From contig CAWDUJ010000002.1 in NCBI GenBank assembly GCA_963805455.1, positions 186,001 through 250,000 on the forward strand: a stretch of DNA of 64,000 nucleotides. The letters run 5' to 3'. Shown one piece after another: positions 1 to 8,997 of this stretch. The notes beneath the pieces are model-generated. The model worked only from the letters and a program-made list of their open reading frames with translations, was not told the origin of the DNA and did no database searches. The first letter of the stretch is position 1, and each line of letters begins with the position of its first letter. The position numbers and the translations under genes were made by a program. This DNA comes from VRUE01 sp963805455. GTDB lineage: Bacteria; Actinomycetota; Thermoleophilia; Solirubrobacterales; 70-9.

Positions 1-142
1 GGAACGCGGCGGTTCGCCACCGATTCCCCGGGCGGGGTGAGGTCCCGCGCCCCCCGAGCCAGTACAGAAGCGCCGCGCAGAGAACCCACGCCAGGGCAGG
101 CCCGCCGGTCCAGTCCAGGGGCGTGATCGCCGCGCCCGCCAC
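1..142 (-). CDS. CtaG-like cytochrome c oxidase assembly protein, N-terminal fragment
   Basis: Only the first 47 residues lie inside the window; the gene runs off the left edge. It reads from a GTG at 140-142, three bases after the ctaE stop. The peptide has a hydrophobic helix (PALAWVLCAALLYWL) and then a basic stretch ending RWRTAAF, like the first membrane segment of caa3_CtaG-family proteins. In that family the protein is multi-pass and helps insert copper into subunit I. The place at the 3' end of the cta operon supports the call. The family assignment rests on a short piece and on context. Confidence 0.55.
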   Translation of the reverse strand, partial: MAGAAITPLDWTGGPALAWVLCAALLYWLGGRGTSPRPGNRWRTAAF

Positions 143-145
143 CGC

Positions 146-742
146 CTACACCAGGTAGAGGAGTATCCAGGCCAGTACCGCAATCGCCGCCAGCAGCACC
201 CAGTAGTAGGCGCCAGGCGTGATGTCCGGCGGCGGCTCTGTCGTCTCGGACTCGCGATATCGCAAGCCGGAGGCGAAAATCGTCTCGATGCGATAGAGCG
301 CGATCAGCGCAACCACGGTGAAGAGAGCCGTCCAGCCGTAGAAGACGCTGGCGTAGCCCCCGTCTTCCGGGCCGAAGCCGAGGTGCGCGTACTCGAACCC
401 CTGGATGATGCAACCGACAAGCCCGAGCAATAGGGAAATGCCGGCGATGACCGTCCAGCGGCGGCCGGATCGCGATGCCAGGGCGACGTAAGCGAAGAGG
501 ATCGCGCTGAGCACGAAGGCGGCCGCGATCGCCACGCCATAGCCATCGGGCGGATCTATGCCCGCCGGACGCCAGAGGCCGTTGTTGTCGAGCGAACGTA
601 GGTAAAAGTAGGCGAAGACGAAGCCGAAGAAGAATGTGATCGTGGCGCCGGCGGCAAGGCCGAAGCCGACCCGGTCGATGCGGTCGGCCAGCTCGGGCGG
701 CTCGACGTAGGCCTCGGTCTGGTGTCGAAGCGACTCCTGCAT
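146..742 (-). CDS. ctaE: cytochrome c oxidase subunit III (heme-copper oxidase)
   Basis: 198-residue membrane protein with about five hydrophobic helices, shorter than seven-helix subunit III (about 260 residues) but typical of the compact forms in caa3/ba3-like operons. The first helix follows a soluble start (VGFGLAAGATITFFFGFVFAYFYL). It sits three bases downstream of ctaD and just before a ctaG-like gene, so it belongs to the oxidase operon. Subunit III stabilises the catalytic subunit and has no redox centre. The start ATG at 742 leaves no room for a longer protein, because ctaD ends at 745. Confidence 0.88.
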   Translation of the reverse strand: MQESLRHQTEAYVEPPELADRIDRVGFGLAAGATITFFFGFVFAYFYLRSLDNNGLWRPAGIDPPDGYGVAIAAAFVLSAILFAYVALASRSGRRWTVIAGISLLLGLVGCIIQGFEYAHLGFGPEDGGYASVFYGWTALFTVVALIALYRIETIFASGLRYRESETTEPPPDITPGAYYWVLLAAIAVLAWILLYLV

Positions 743-744
743 GA

Positions 745-2625
745 CTATCCGGCTCCCGCCGGCGCCTCCCTGGGTACCGTCGGCGCGGGCGGCACGCCGT
801 ATTCATACGGATCGGAGTCGATCACCGGCGGCCGATCGAAGTTGTGTACCGGAACCGGGGTGGGCGTCTGCCACTCCAGCGACTTGGAGTCCCAAGGATT
901 GGCGGGGGCTGGCTCGCGCACGAACACCAACGAATAGACCACGTTGAAGAGGAATACGAGCATCGAGGCTCCGAGCACGAAGGCCGAAACGGACACCCAG
1001 TCGTTGAGTGCCTGCAGGTTTGACGGGTAGGTAACAACCCGTCGCGGCATTCCCATCAGACCCAGGGCGAAAAGGGGGAAGAATGTTGAGTTGAAGGCGA
1101 TGAACATCGCCCAAAAGTGGATTTTGCCAAGAGTTTCGTTCAAGGTCACTCCGAACATCTTCGGCACCCAGTAGTAGATCGCCGCGAAGAACGTGAAGAC
1201 GAGGCCGCCCATGATCGTGTAGTGGAAATGGGCCATGACGAAGAAGCTGCCGTGCGTGGCGACGTCGCTGGGCACGTCGGAGAGGAAGACCCCCGAGACG
1301 CCGCCGACGAAGAAATTGAAGAACCAGGCAAGGCAGAAGAGCATCGGAACCGTGTAGCGGATTCGTGCTCGCCACAGGGTGGCCATACCGCAGAGGAAGA
1401 CGAGCCCGGTCGGGATCGAGATCAACTCGGTGGAGAACATGTAGAAGGGCCGCAGTGAGGAGTTGAGGCCGCTGACGAACAGGTGGTGCTGCCAGACAAA
1501 GAAGCTGAGCAGCATGATTCCGAGCAGGCCGGCGACGGCGACCCTGTACCCCCACAGCGGTTTCCGCGCGAAGACCGGCAGGATCTCGAGCAGAATCCCC
1601 ATGCCCGGCAGGGCGAGGACGTACACCTCCGGGTGACCGAAGAACCAGAAGAGATTCTCGAACAGGTAGGGGCTGCCGCCGGCGCTGGACAGGAAGAAGG
1701 AAGTCTGCAGCCCCCGGTCCAAGGCAACCATCAGCAGGGTGGCGATCAGGACCGGAGCGGCGAGCACCATCAGGATCGAGGTGCTGAGGGCGCCCCAGCA
1801 GAAGATCGGCAGGCGGCGCCAGGTCATCCCCGGCGCCCGCATGGTGACGATCGTCGTGATCAGGTTCAGCCCGAGGAGCATCATCGACAGACCAACCAGC
1901 GCGAAGAAGAAGATGTAGGAGTCGAAGCCGAAGTTGGCCTGGTCGTTGAGCGGCGCATACCCCGTCCAGCCCGTAGGGAAGCCACCGAAGAAGATCGTCG
2001 AGAGCAGGATCACCCCTGCCGCCATCAGCAACCAGAAGGTGAGCGCCTCGACCCTGGGGAAGGCCATCCGCCGCGAGCCGATCATCAGCGGCACGAAGTA
2101 ATTCCCGAACGGGCCAAGTATCCCCGAGGTCATCATTCCCATCATCATCGTGCCGTGGAGGCCGACCAGTGTCAGGTAGTTACCGGCATTGAAGATCTGT
2201 GGCGAGGGGCGCAGCAGCTCGGTCCGGATCAGCATCGCATTGAGGCCGGCGATGAAGAAGAACAGGCCGATTCCGAGCAGGTACTGAACCCCGACCACCT
2301 TGTGGTCGGTACAGAGTCCGAAGTAGCGGCCAACCCCGCCTTTCTCGTTTTCGAAGACGGTGCGCTGGCCACCGAGCATCCTTCTCAGCGGGTAGCGGGC
2401 GAATCCGAGGCCGATTAGGAAGCCGATCACCGCGAACAGGTAGCCGAGCATCAGCGCGATGTCGTTCTGGTTCGTGTCGTCGATGAAGTCCAGGCTTTCA
2501 GCATGAATCTGGTGGCCGAGCCACCAACCGAAGTAGAAGCCGACGACCAACAGGACGATGCCCGAGAGGAGGTTGAAGCCGATCAGACGCCGCCAGAGCG
2601 GCCCAGGCGTCGCGGTTTCGCTCAT
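745..2625 (-). CDS. ctaD: cytochrome c oxidase subunit I (A-type heme-copper oxidase)
   Basis: 626 residues, catalytic subunit of the terminal oxidase: reduces O2 to water and pumps protons across the membrane. The type A active-site block WFFGHPEVYVLALPGMG carries the CuB His, the cross-linked Tyr and the proton-channel Glu; WQHHLF gives the two further CuB His, and AHFHYTIMGG the heme a3 and heme a ligands. An extra N-terminal part of about 90 residues with two predicted helices precedes the core, unlike the standard 530-550 residue proteins, and there is a Pro-rich C-terminal tail. The ATG overlaps the ctaC stop by 4 bp, indicating translational coupling. Confidence 0.96.
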   Translation of the reverse strand: MSETATPGPLWRRLIGFNLLSGIVLLVVGFYFGWWLGHQIHAESLDFIDDTNQNDIALMLGYLFAVIGFLIGLGFARYPLRRMLGGQRTVFENEKGGVGRYFGLCTDHKVVGVQYLLGIGLFFFIAGLNAMLIRTELLRPSPQIFNAGNYLTLVGLHGTMMMGMMTSGILGPFGNYFVPLMIGSRRMAFPRVEALTFWLLMAAGVILLSTIFFGGFPTGWTGYAPLNDQANFGFDSYIFFFALVGLSMMLLGLNLITTIVTMRAPGMTWRRLPIFCWGALSTSILMVLAAPVLIATLLMVALDRGLQTSFFLSSAGGSPYLFENLFWFFGHPEVYVLALPGMGILLEILPVFARKPLWGYRVAVAGLLGIMLLSFFVWQHHLFVSGLNSSLRPFYMFSTELISIPTGLVFLCGMATLWRARIRYTVPMLFCLAWFFNFFVGGVSGVFLSDVPSDVATHGSFFVMAHFHYTIMGGLVFTFFAAIYYWVPKMFGVTLNETLGKIHFWAMFIAFNSTFFPLFALGLMGMPRRVVTYPSNLQALNDWVSVSAFVLGASMLVFLFNVVYSLVFVREPAPANPWDSKSLEWQTPTPVPVHNFDRPPVIDSDPYEYGVPPAPTVPREAPAGAG

Positions 2626-3449
2626 CCGCCTCTCCTTTCAGGTTCGGGGAAGTAATGGGTTTCGTACTTGGGTAGCACCTTGCCCGCCGGTGCGAAGACG
2701 CGCTGCTGGTTGTGGATCCAGCGTTCGAAGGCGGCTTCGCTCACTATCTGCCCGGTGTCGAACATGTAGCCGTGCCAGAGGCCGCACAGCTCGCTACAGC
2801 GGAGTTCGAAGGTCCGTTCTTGCTCCGGCTCCACGTAGGCGACGTTGTCGACGCCGGGATTGGCGTCGACCTTGACTCCCAATCTCGGCGCCCAGAAGGA
2901 ATGGATCACGTCGAGCGACGTGACGTGCAGTTCGATCCTCCGACCCACCGGCAGCTCAAGGTGGGCGGTCTCAATCCCGCCGTAGGTCGGATAGCGGTAG
3001 GTGAACTCCCACTGCTGGGCGATCACCTGCACCGGTATCTCATCGCCCGAGGGCTTGAAGGCGGGATCCGGCCCCTCCCCGCCGCCGGAGCCGGCGTCGG
3101 CGAGCTCGACGGTGCCGAAGGCCGCGAGGAAAAGCACGATGATCGAAGTCACCCCAAGCCACCAGAACTGGACGCGGCTGTCGCCCTGGATCGCGACGCC
3201 TTCCTGTGGGCCCTCCTCACGACGGCGGAACACGAACAGGCTGTAAACAAAATAGACGACGATCGTCGCCGCGATCGGGGTGACGATGCCGAACAGCACC
3301 GTGTTGTCGAAGACCTGCCCTGAGGCCGCGTCGGTGGCCTTGCCGGGAGGCAGCGTCGGCGCGATCACGGCGACCACTATGGGAGTGGCGATCGCGCTGA
3401 GGACGACCGAGGCGATCACGATCCGGCGGAGATGGTTCGGCTCGTTCAC
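2622..3449 (-). CDS. ctaC: cytochrome c oxidase subunit II with CuA site
   Basis: 275 residues. Two N-terminal membrane helices (about residues 10-30 and 50-70; a third hydrophobic stretch follows near 100) anchor an extracytoplasmic cupredoxin domain. The CuA centre is complete: HSFWAPRLG supplies the first His, and CSELCGLWHGYM supplies both Cys, the bridging Glu, the second His and the Met. It accepts electrons from cytochrome c and passes them to heme a. No C-terminal cytochrome c domain is present, so this is not a caa3 fusion. It lies 15 bp after the CuA-like gene and overlaps ctaD by 4 bp. Confidence 0.95.
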   Translation of the reverse strand: MNEPNHLRRIVIASVVLSAIATPIVVAVIAPTLPPGKATDAASGQVFDNTVLFGIVTPIAATIVVYFVYSLFVFRRREEGPQEGVAIQGDSRVQFWWLGVTSIIVLFLAAFGTVELADAGSGGGEGPDPAFKPSGDEIPVQVIAQQWEFTYRYPTYGGIETAHLELPVGRRIELHVTSLDVIHSFWAPRLGVKVDANPGVDNVAYVEPEQERTFELRCSELCGLWHGYMFDTGQIVSEAAFERWIHNQQRVFAPAGKVLPKYETHYFPEPERRGG

Positions 3450-3464
3450 GCTTAGGCCCCTTCC

Positions 3465-4124
3465 TCACACGACCTGGAGGAATCCGTCCATGTACCCGAT
3501 CGTCTGCATCGGTCCGCCGAAGCCGTAGAGGAAGCCGGCGGCGCACGGCACGAAGCACTGCCAGCGGTAGTGCCCCGGCTTGCCGGTGCGGAATACAAAG
3601 GTGATCGTCTCGTGGGCCTGGTGAAGCGAGCAGGGACCTTCTTCGCACGGGTTGGCGGCTTCGTCCGGCACGCCGTAAAGCGGAACGATCAGACCCATCT
3701 GCGGGATTGCGAAGGTATGCGACGCTTCTTCGGGGTCGATCGAAGCCACGAGCTTGCCGTTTAGGCGCATCTTGTTGCCGACCGTGCCGTGAACCTGGGA
3801 GAGGAACGGGTTGCGGAGCCCGCTGTCACCGTCGAACTGATAGACGGTGACCCGGACAAGCGAATGCGCCGGCACCTTGAAGTTCGTGCTGTGGACCCAT
3901 TCCCCCTGGGGATTCTTGATCAGGTAGGAGACCCAGCTCTTGTTGCCGCCCTGCGGCCCGACCGCAGCCTCGGTTTTCAGGGTCAACTGGGCAGTCGGCC
4001 CGGTTGTGGTGGCGTCGACCGGCGCCGGAGACTCGAGGAGCTTGGCAACGTAAAGGGCGATCAGCGCAGCGACGACCGCGACTGCAACCACGGTGACCAC
4101 AAGCCTGGACAACGAACCCAACAT
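3465..4124 (-). CDS. membrane-anchored CuA-like cupredoxin protein with degenerate copper site, first gene of the oxidase operon
   Basis: 219 residues from the ATG at 4122-4124, chosen because GGAGGGG lies just upstream; an in-frame ATG at 4151 has no such site. One N-terminal membrane helix (VVTVVAVAVVAALIALYVA) is followed by an exported domain. Near residue 130, HTFAIPQMG matches the HSFWAPRLG element of subunit II, and the C-terminus has CFVPC, matching the two CuA cysteines. The His and Met that complete CuA in ctaC are replaced by Phe and Gly here. It may be an accessory subunit, a copper carrier or a non-metal structural homologue. Position directly before ctaC argues for a role in the oxidase. 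Function is inferred. Confidence 0.7.
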   Translation of the reverse strand: MLGSLSRLVVTVVAVAVVAALIALYVAKLLESPAPVDATTTGPTAQLTLKTEAAVGPQGGNKSWVSYLIKNPQGEWVHSTNFKVPAHSLVRVTVYQFDGDSGLRNPFLSQVHGTVGNKMRLNGKLVASIDPEEASHTFAIPQMGLIVPLYGVPDEAANPCEEGPCSLHQAHETITFVFRTGKPGHYRWQCFVPCAAGFLYGFGGPMQTIGYMDGFLQVV

Positions 4125-4234
4125 CTGCCCCTCCGCTTGTTGCCCCCCCAACAGGGCAATTGTGCTGTGCGCGTAACCTACTTCGGCTACCCTCGAGATG
4201 CAAGGCCATCCCGCTGCTCTGGGAGGTAGTCGCC

Positions 4235-4780
4235 GTGAGCCGCCGTCACCTCAGTTACGCGATCGTCGCCATCGCCGTGGTCGCGGCGATCGGGGGGGAT
4301 GCGCAAGCACTGCTCGGCGGCGGCGGTACCGACGCACAGGGTAAGCCGGCACCCCCGTTGCCGGGCGAGGTGCTGGTGCCGCCGAAGGTGACGATTGACT
4401 CGCTACGGGGCCGACCGGCAGCCATCAATTTCTGGGCAAGCTGGTGTCTGCCCTGCCGCCAGGAGGCCCCGGGGCTTGCGCGTCTCTCCCGCAAACTGCG
4501 GGGACGGGCGTCTCTGGTCGGCGTGGACTGGGAAGACGAGCAGGACGCGGCCCTCGCCTTCATCGACGAATACGGTTGGACCTTCCCGATCGTCCGGGCA
4601 TCGGGCGGGGGACTCGCCGGCAGTTACGGAGTCGTCGGCCTCCCAGCAACCATCATCCTCAATCCCGGAGGCCGAATCTCAGAGGTGCTCCAGGGGCCTC
4701 AGACGGCAGATGACGTTGAACGGGCCCTGGGGGTTCGCGCCGATCTACAGCAGTCGACGTTTCCCGGAGTCGACCGATGA
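4235..4780 (+). CDS. TlpA/ResA-like membrane-anchored thioredoxin
   Basis: 181 residues from a GTG at 4235 with GGGAGGT nine bases upstream; an in-frame start at 4160 would add a non-conserved leader. An N-terminal signal anchor (YAIVAIAVVAAIGG) precedes a thioredoxin fold with WCLPC (Cys71, Cys74) and the cis-Pro loop VVGLPATII. Family members reduce cysteine pairs outside the membrane during cytochrome c or CuA maturation. It diverges from the oxidase operon, so a role in reducing apo-cytochrome or the CuA cysteines is likely. The stop overlaps the ATG of the next reading frame by 4 bp. Confidence 0.88.
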   Translation: MSRRHLSYAIVAIAVVAAIGGDAQALLGGGGTDAQGKPAPPLPGEVLVPPKVTIDSLRGRPAAINFWASWCLPCRQEAPGLARLSRKLRGRASLVGVDWEDEQDAALAFIDEYGWTFPIVRASGGGLAGSYGVVGLPATIILNPGGRISEVLQGPQTADDVERALGVRADLQQSTFPGVDR

Positions 4781-5011
4781 GGTGGCGGATCGGCCTGATC
4801 ATCGCCACGATGGCAATCGCGTTGGCGGGGCAGTCGTTGGCGATAATCCTCGTGGCCCCCCACGACGTCCGAAGCCCGCCGCGCGCCGGCGAACGGCCGC
4901 AATCCCTTCGACAGCCTCCGATACATCCAGGTGGTCAGCAAGGTCGTCGGCTCGACGGTGCCGACGTTCACTCCGGCAATGAAGGCGCCCAGCAGGCCGG
5001 ACCTTTTCTAA
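4777..5011 (+). pseudogene. small membrane-anchored protein gene with a frameshift (or sequencing indel)
   Basis: The ATG overlaps the TlpA-like stop (ATGA). The first 27 codons give a clear signal anchor (IGLIIATMAIALAGQSLAIILV). After a run of six C at 4856-4861 the reading frame loses coherence, while the +1 frame continues to a TAA at 5009-5011 with a natural-looking peptide (FDSLRYIQVVSKVVG). One missing or extra C therefore separates two parts of what was probably a protein of about 77 residues. I do not recognise the family; the coupling suggests a partner of the thioredoxin. Confidence 0.5.
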
Positions 5012-5014
5012 TAG

Positions 5015-5032
5015 CGGGCGTTTTCTCGCCCG
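5015..5032. terminator. weak stem-loop between convergent genes
   Basis: CGGGCG-TTTTCT-CGCCCG gives a 6-bp stem with a 6-base loop, just after the stop of the small plus-strand gene and before the convergent minus-strand gene ending at 5104. No T-run follows, so the terminator role is inferred from position. Confidence 0.3.
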
Positions 5033-5103
5033 GAGCGAAAGCGGCGGGAATCAGCGCTGCATCGGCGAGGAGCAGTTCGCGGATCTTCTCGGTGTGTCCC
5101 TAC

Positions 5104-5733
5104 TCAGGATTCGGCGCGGAAGGTGATGCCGTCCAGGCTTAGGTTGGTCACCGTGGTCGGTGCGACGATCGCTCCATCGAAACCGGGGATGGTGTTGGGG
5201 CCCGCTACGACCACGGAGCTAGTGCCTGAGGTGCATGCCCCACCACTGCAACCCACGGCAAACCGCTCGGATCTGCCGGAGGTCGGCCGATACCCTGGGG
5301 GAAGCTGGAAGATCGCCGGCGACGTCCCTGGGACCGCGGTGCCCTTCAGGTGCACGACTCCCCCCTGGTCCTTGTAGAACCCGACGACCTCGATGAAACC
5401 GGATGCGTTATGCCATTCACCCAGAAATCCCGGCTCCCCGGCCAGCCCGACTCCGTGCCAGCCCTCCGGCGGAACTATGGTGTTGGCCGTCTGCGCCACC
5501 GGCACCGTCCCAAGTGTCGCGACGTTGATCTGCTGACCGGTCAGCGTGCCCTTCTTGACTTTGGCAGCAGTAACCGCCTGCCGCTTGATTTTCGCTGTCG
5601 TCACCGAGCTCCTCCTGAGTTGCTTGGCGCCGACCGAGTTCTTGCCGAGCGTGAAGGCAACGGCATTCCCCCCAACCGCCAGGACGATGGCGATAAGAGC
5701 GAGCACGTGGGCTGACGAGATGCGCTTCGTCAT
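5104..5733 (-). CDS. secreted protein of the Thermoleophilia 'VGAKQL/TTAKIK' type
   Basis: 209 residues. A signal peptide or anchor (HVLALIAIVLAVGGNAVAF) is followed by short degenerate repeats (SVGAKQLRRSSVTTAKIKRQAVTAAKVKKGTLTG cut here into parts: VGAKQL, TTAKIK, TAAKVK), then a beta-rich domain with two cysteines (GCSGGACTSG). Proteins with this leader and repeat series are common in large families in Solirubrobacterales genomes and are probably surface proteins with variable C-terminal domains. Their function is not established. Stand-alone gene, upstream region shared with the divergent gene at 5913. Confidence 0.7.
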   Translation of the reverse strand: MTKRISSAHVLALIAIVLAVGGNAVAFTLGKNSVGAKQLRRSSVTTAKIKRQAVTAAKVKKGTLTGQQINVATLGTVPVAQTANTIVPPEGWHGVGLAGEPGFLGEWHNASGFIEVVGFYKDQGGVVHLKGTAVPGTSPAIFQLPPGYRPTSGRSERFAVGCSGGACTSGTSSVVVAGPNTIPGFDGAIVAPTTVTNLSLDGITFRAES

Positions 5734-5912
5734 TTGCCCCCCTTTGGGTTGTCACCTTGACCTCGCAACCCGAAGGCCGAGGCCCTGTTCGGGACGGTAG
5801 TCCAATCGATGGCCAGCGTCAATTGATGCTGGACGAAGCGTCAGACCGAGATTGGGCCGGCAGACGGCGGTTCGACCTTGAGATTTCGCACTCAATCCTC
5901 GAAGCTAGTCCG

Positions 5913-7682
5913 ATGAGCCGCAATTGGCGGCACCGCCTTGTCGGAACGGCCGTTGGTCTGGCTGCCCTGGTAATCCTGTCCACTGGGGATGTGCCGGTCT
6001 CGACGGCCGCCATGTTCAAGCTGACCACCAATCCGGCGGCCAGGCTCCCCGATATCGCGGTCGACGACTCAGGTACCTCCCACATCGCCTGGAACCTAAG
6101 CGCCGGCGGTGCCGGAAACGACCAACTCGTCTACTGTCGGGTGCCTCGCGGCGCCCACACCTGCGATGTGGTCCGAGTAATCCAGCTCCCCGGCACTGAC
6201 TTCGACGGGCCGCGGGTCGTCTTGGCTCGCTCAGGGGCCATCATGCTCGTCTCGGGGCGTTGTTGCTTCCCGGCCGCGCCGGTATTCGCGGTCACCTCCA
6301 GCGATGGCGGGCAGAGCTTCGGGCCACCGGTCGAAATTGCGCAAGAGTTCGCCGGCGCCAAGGAGTGGGAGGCGGTCCTTGGCCCGGGCGACTTCTCGCT
6401 CTCCCTCAGCGGCGGCAATAGCGGGCCGGACTTCGCCTCGATCTGGCGCTCAGCTCCCATCGATGGCTCGAATCTCGGCGGGAAGGCCGATCTGGCCCCG
6501 TTCCCCAAGGCTTACTTCACCAGCACCGGGTTCCCGTCCCCGACCGCGCCGATCGCCGCCTACGGGGACCTCCAAGACGTCTATCTGCGCCGCTGGTCGG
6601 GCTCAGGCGACTACAACGACCAGGCCAGCTGGCTGCCCGAGGAGTACGTGGTCCACGGAAATGAGCCGAAACTCGCAAGCGGGGTGCGCGGCGTCTTCCT
6701 CATCTACCGGGGCGCCAAACCCCCGTATCAGTACTTCGTTCGCAAGTTCGACCCCAATTCTGCGGCCGGCCGGGCCTTCCCGAAGGCGACCCAGACGGTC
6801 GTCAGCGACCGGAAGAGTGATCAGTCGGCGATCTTCCGAGATATCTTCGAGGACAGCGGGGGCAACCTCCATGCAGTCTTCCGGCAGGAATCGAAGAAGG
6901 GAGTGGAGGGACTGCGTCACCGGGTCTCGGTCGACGGTGGTAAGAGCTGGCGGAAGGTCGAGATCCTGGCCTCCGGACCCGCCGCCGAGGACCTCTTCGA
7001 TCTGCGGGTGGGGGCTTCCGAGAAGGGCGGCGCCGTGGTCGGCGACCACAATGACGCCGGGCCGGTGTGGGTCGCACCATTCGGCCCGAGCGGTGCTGGC
7101 GGCGGGGGTGCCTGCCCCCCGAGCGTCAAGCTGGGCCATGCCGATCGCCTTTGCGACCGAGGGCTGCTTCAAGCGCGAGGGCAAGAAGTTCGTGGCGAGC
7201 GGCGCCGTGAAGCTGAACGGAATCGACATCGAGCCCCTCGGCGGAGCGGGCAACGCGAGCGCCTCGGCCGGCTTCAAGGTGACCGCCGTGCCGAGCGAGC
7301 GCGAGCTGTCGACCAGCGCGAAGGCCGCCGTGCGAGTGGGTCAGGTCCTTCTCGACAAGGGCCCGATCCTCTGGAAGCTTCCTGCCGGAAACGGCAAGGT
7401 GGTCCGGCTCAACTCCCCGGACGGTTCCGTTTTCCGCGACCTCGGCAAGTTCGCAAAGAAGCTCTTCGAGTTTCCCGTCGATGGGGATGCCGAGCTGTTG
7501 ATCGACGGCAGCGGGACGAGGGTCCCGACCAATCTGCGGATGCCAGGGCTGCTGGGTGGGGTGACCGGCAACACGACATTGAGGACCGACCAGAGCGGCC
7601 AGGTCCTGGCCGGGATGAAGATAGAGGTGCCGACCGCCTCGATCGGCCTCCTCCATCTCGCCGCGATCGATGTTGCCTATGA
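5913..7682 (+). CDS. secreted beta-propeller (sialidase/BNR-like) protein, N-terminal part of a frameshifted gene
   Basis: The ATG at 5913 starts a signal peptide (LVGTAVGLAALVILSTG). The domain has sialidase/BNR-like features: DSGTSHIAWN, SSDGGQSFGPPVEI, DSGGNLHAVFRQ and VSVDGGKSWRKVEIL, with several Asp-box-like turns. Sense coding ends near 7125-7150, where the frame becomes Arg-rich and random, although it stays open to 7682. The rest of the protein continues in the next frame (see 7138-8943). Together they would make a protein of about 1,010 residues. Probably a cell-surface protein; no ligand or enzymatic role can be assigned. Confidence 0.6.
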   Translation: MSRNWRHRLVGTAVGLAALVILSTGDVPVSTAAMFKLTTNPAARLPDIAVDDSGTSHIAWNLSAGGAGNDQLVYCRVPRGAHTCDVVRVIQLPGTDFDGPRVVLARSGAIMLVSGRCCFPAAPVFAVTSSDGGQSFGPPVEIAQEFAGAKEWEAVLGPGDFSLSLSGGNSGPDFASIWRSAPIDGSNLGGKADLAPFPKAYFTSTGFPSPTAPIAAYGDLQDVYLRRWSGSGDYNDQASWLPEEYVVHGNEPKLASGVRGVFLIYRGAKPPYQYFVRKFDPNSAAGRAFPKATQTVVSDRKSDQSAIFRDIFEDSGGNLHAVFRQESKKGVEGLRHRVSVDGGKSWRKVEILASGPAAEDLFDLRVGASEKGGAVVGDHNDAGPVWVAPFGPSGAGGGGACPPSVKLGHADRLCDRGLLQARGQEVRGERRREAERNRHRAPRRSGQRERLGRLQGDRRAERARAVDQREGRRASGSGPSRQGPDPLEASCRKRQGGPAQLPGRFRFPRPRQVRKEALRVSRRWGCRAVDRRQRDEGPDQSADARAAGWGDRQHDIEDRPERPGPGRDEDRGADRLDRPPPSRRDRCCL

Positions 7683-8943
7683 CGGCCAAAACAGGTTCAC
7701 CGGCACCGCAAAGGTTGAGTTGCCGCCCGCCTACTCGGCCGGGATCGGGAAGTCCTCGGTCACCTTTGCTTTCGAGGACGGGCAGCTGAGCGTGCTCAGG
7801 GTCGAGCCGCCACCGTTCAAACCCGCTCTTCCCATCGTCGGGTCCCCCCCGTCCCCGATTGTCGGCCTCGACCGAGTCGCCTTCTCCTACGTGCGCACAC
7901 CGGGATCTCGTCTCTTCCAGGGGGACGTCTTCCTGATCGCGGGGCCGAAGCTGTTCGGCCAGTCGGCCGTTGATGTGCAGGGGGCGATCACGCTCGAGTT
8001 CCCCGACTCCAAACCAACGACCCTGAAGGCCAGCGGTGACCTCAGCGTGGTCAGGCTGCCGCTCGGCTCGGCCTACGCGACCTACACCGTCCCGAGCACC
8101 TTCAAGTTCGGTGGCAGCTTCAAAGTCCTCGCCATCTCCGGCGCGGTCTCCGGGTTCATCGACCTCGCCCACGGCACCTTCAGTGCCAGCGGGCAGGCCA
8201 GCGCCGGGCCCCTCAGCGGCGAAGCGGTGCTATCGAACCACGGCTTCGGGGCGTGCATCGACAATCCGCTCGGCCCAGATCCTGGGGTCAGCTGGGATTG
8301 GGGCGACGTGGCCCCGAGCGCGGGCTGCCCGGGTTCCGGGGCTGGCGCATCCGCGAGCGTCGCCGGAACGCTTGCGATGCCGAAGGTCAGTGCCAGCGTG
8401 CGCGGCACCGGCCGCAGGCACTCGCTCCAGTTCAAACTGATGCGGGCGGCCGGGCAGCGGGTGACGTTCGCGGAGCAGTCGAATCGTGTCTACCGGCAGA
8501 TCGGCAGCACCAGCAAGGTCCGCGGCAATCTCCCCTTCCGCTCGGCGCCGGGGCCGGGCGGAAAGCGCGACATCGTCGCGATCCTCGAATCGGGCGGCGT
8601 TCCCTTCGCCAAGCTCACCGTCGCCCACTACAGAGTCCCCCCGATCCGGCGCCTCCGCGCCCCGAAGGTCGCCGTCCGACGCCGCGGGGCCCGGCTATCG
8701 ATCGGATGGAGCCGCGTCAAGGGCGCTCGCGATTACGAGGTGCGGGTCAACCTGCCGCGCGACGGCCGCCGCCTCCTCTTCTTCCCACCCCCTGGGAAGC
8801 ATCGGCTCAGGGTGAGGGGGCTGGAGAACTCAGATATCGCGAGCGTCACCGTTGCGGCTATCGGGCCCGACCTACGGCCGGGCCCGGATGGCAGGGCCCA
8901 CCTCAAGCCGCGGAAGCGCCGCCACCGCAGCCGGCGGCGTTGA
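7138..8943 (+). CDS. C-terminal part of the frameshifted secreted protein
   Basis: Reads from an ATG at 7138, but the true start is probably that of the 5913 frame, with an indel at about 7125-7150. The 601 residues begin with a domain with GCFKREGKKFVASG and VKLNGIDIEPLGG, a motif set seen in large Solirubrobacterales secreted proteins, continue with beta-rich repeats, include a fibronectin III-like segment (RLSIGWSRVKGARDYEVRV), and end in a basic tail (KPRKRRHRSRRR). Function unknown. If the break is real, the C-terminal half would not be secreted. Confidence 0.6.
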   Translation: MPIAFATEGCFKREGKKFVASGAVKLNGIDIEPLGGAGNASASAGFKVTAVPSERELSTSAKAAVRVGQVLLDKGPILWKLPAGNGKVVRLNSPDGSVFRDLGKFAKKLFEFPVDGDAELLIDGSGTRVPTNLRMPGLLGGVTGNTTLRTDQSGQVLAGMKIEVPTASIGLLHLAAIDVAYDGQNRFTGTAKVELPPAYSAGIGKSSVTFAFEDGQLSVLRVEPPPFKPALPIVGSPPSPIVGLDRVAFSYVRTPGSRLFQGDVFLIAGPKLFGQSAVDVQGAITLEFPDSKPTTLKASGDLSVVRLPLGSAYATYTVPSTFKFGGSFKVLAISGAVSGFIDLAHGTFSASGQASAGPLSGEAVLSNHGFGACIDNPLGPDPGVSWDWGDVAPSAGCPGSGAGASASVAGTLAMPKVSASVRGTGRRHSLQFKLMRAAGQRVTFAEQSNRVYRQIGSTSKVRGNLPFRSAPGPGGKRDIVAILESGGVPFAKLTVAHYRVPPIRRLRAPKVAVRRRGARLSIGWSRVKGARDYEVRVNLPRDGRRLLFFPPPGKHRLRVRGLENSDIASVTVAAIGPDLRPGPDGRAHLKPRKRRHRSRRR

Positions 8944-8997
8944 GCCGCGATCCGCTTGATCGGTGAGAGCCCGCTTCCCGAGCTGGCTTCCTGATGA

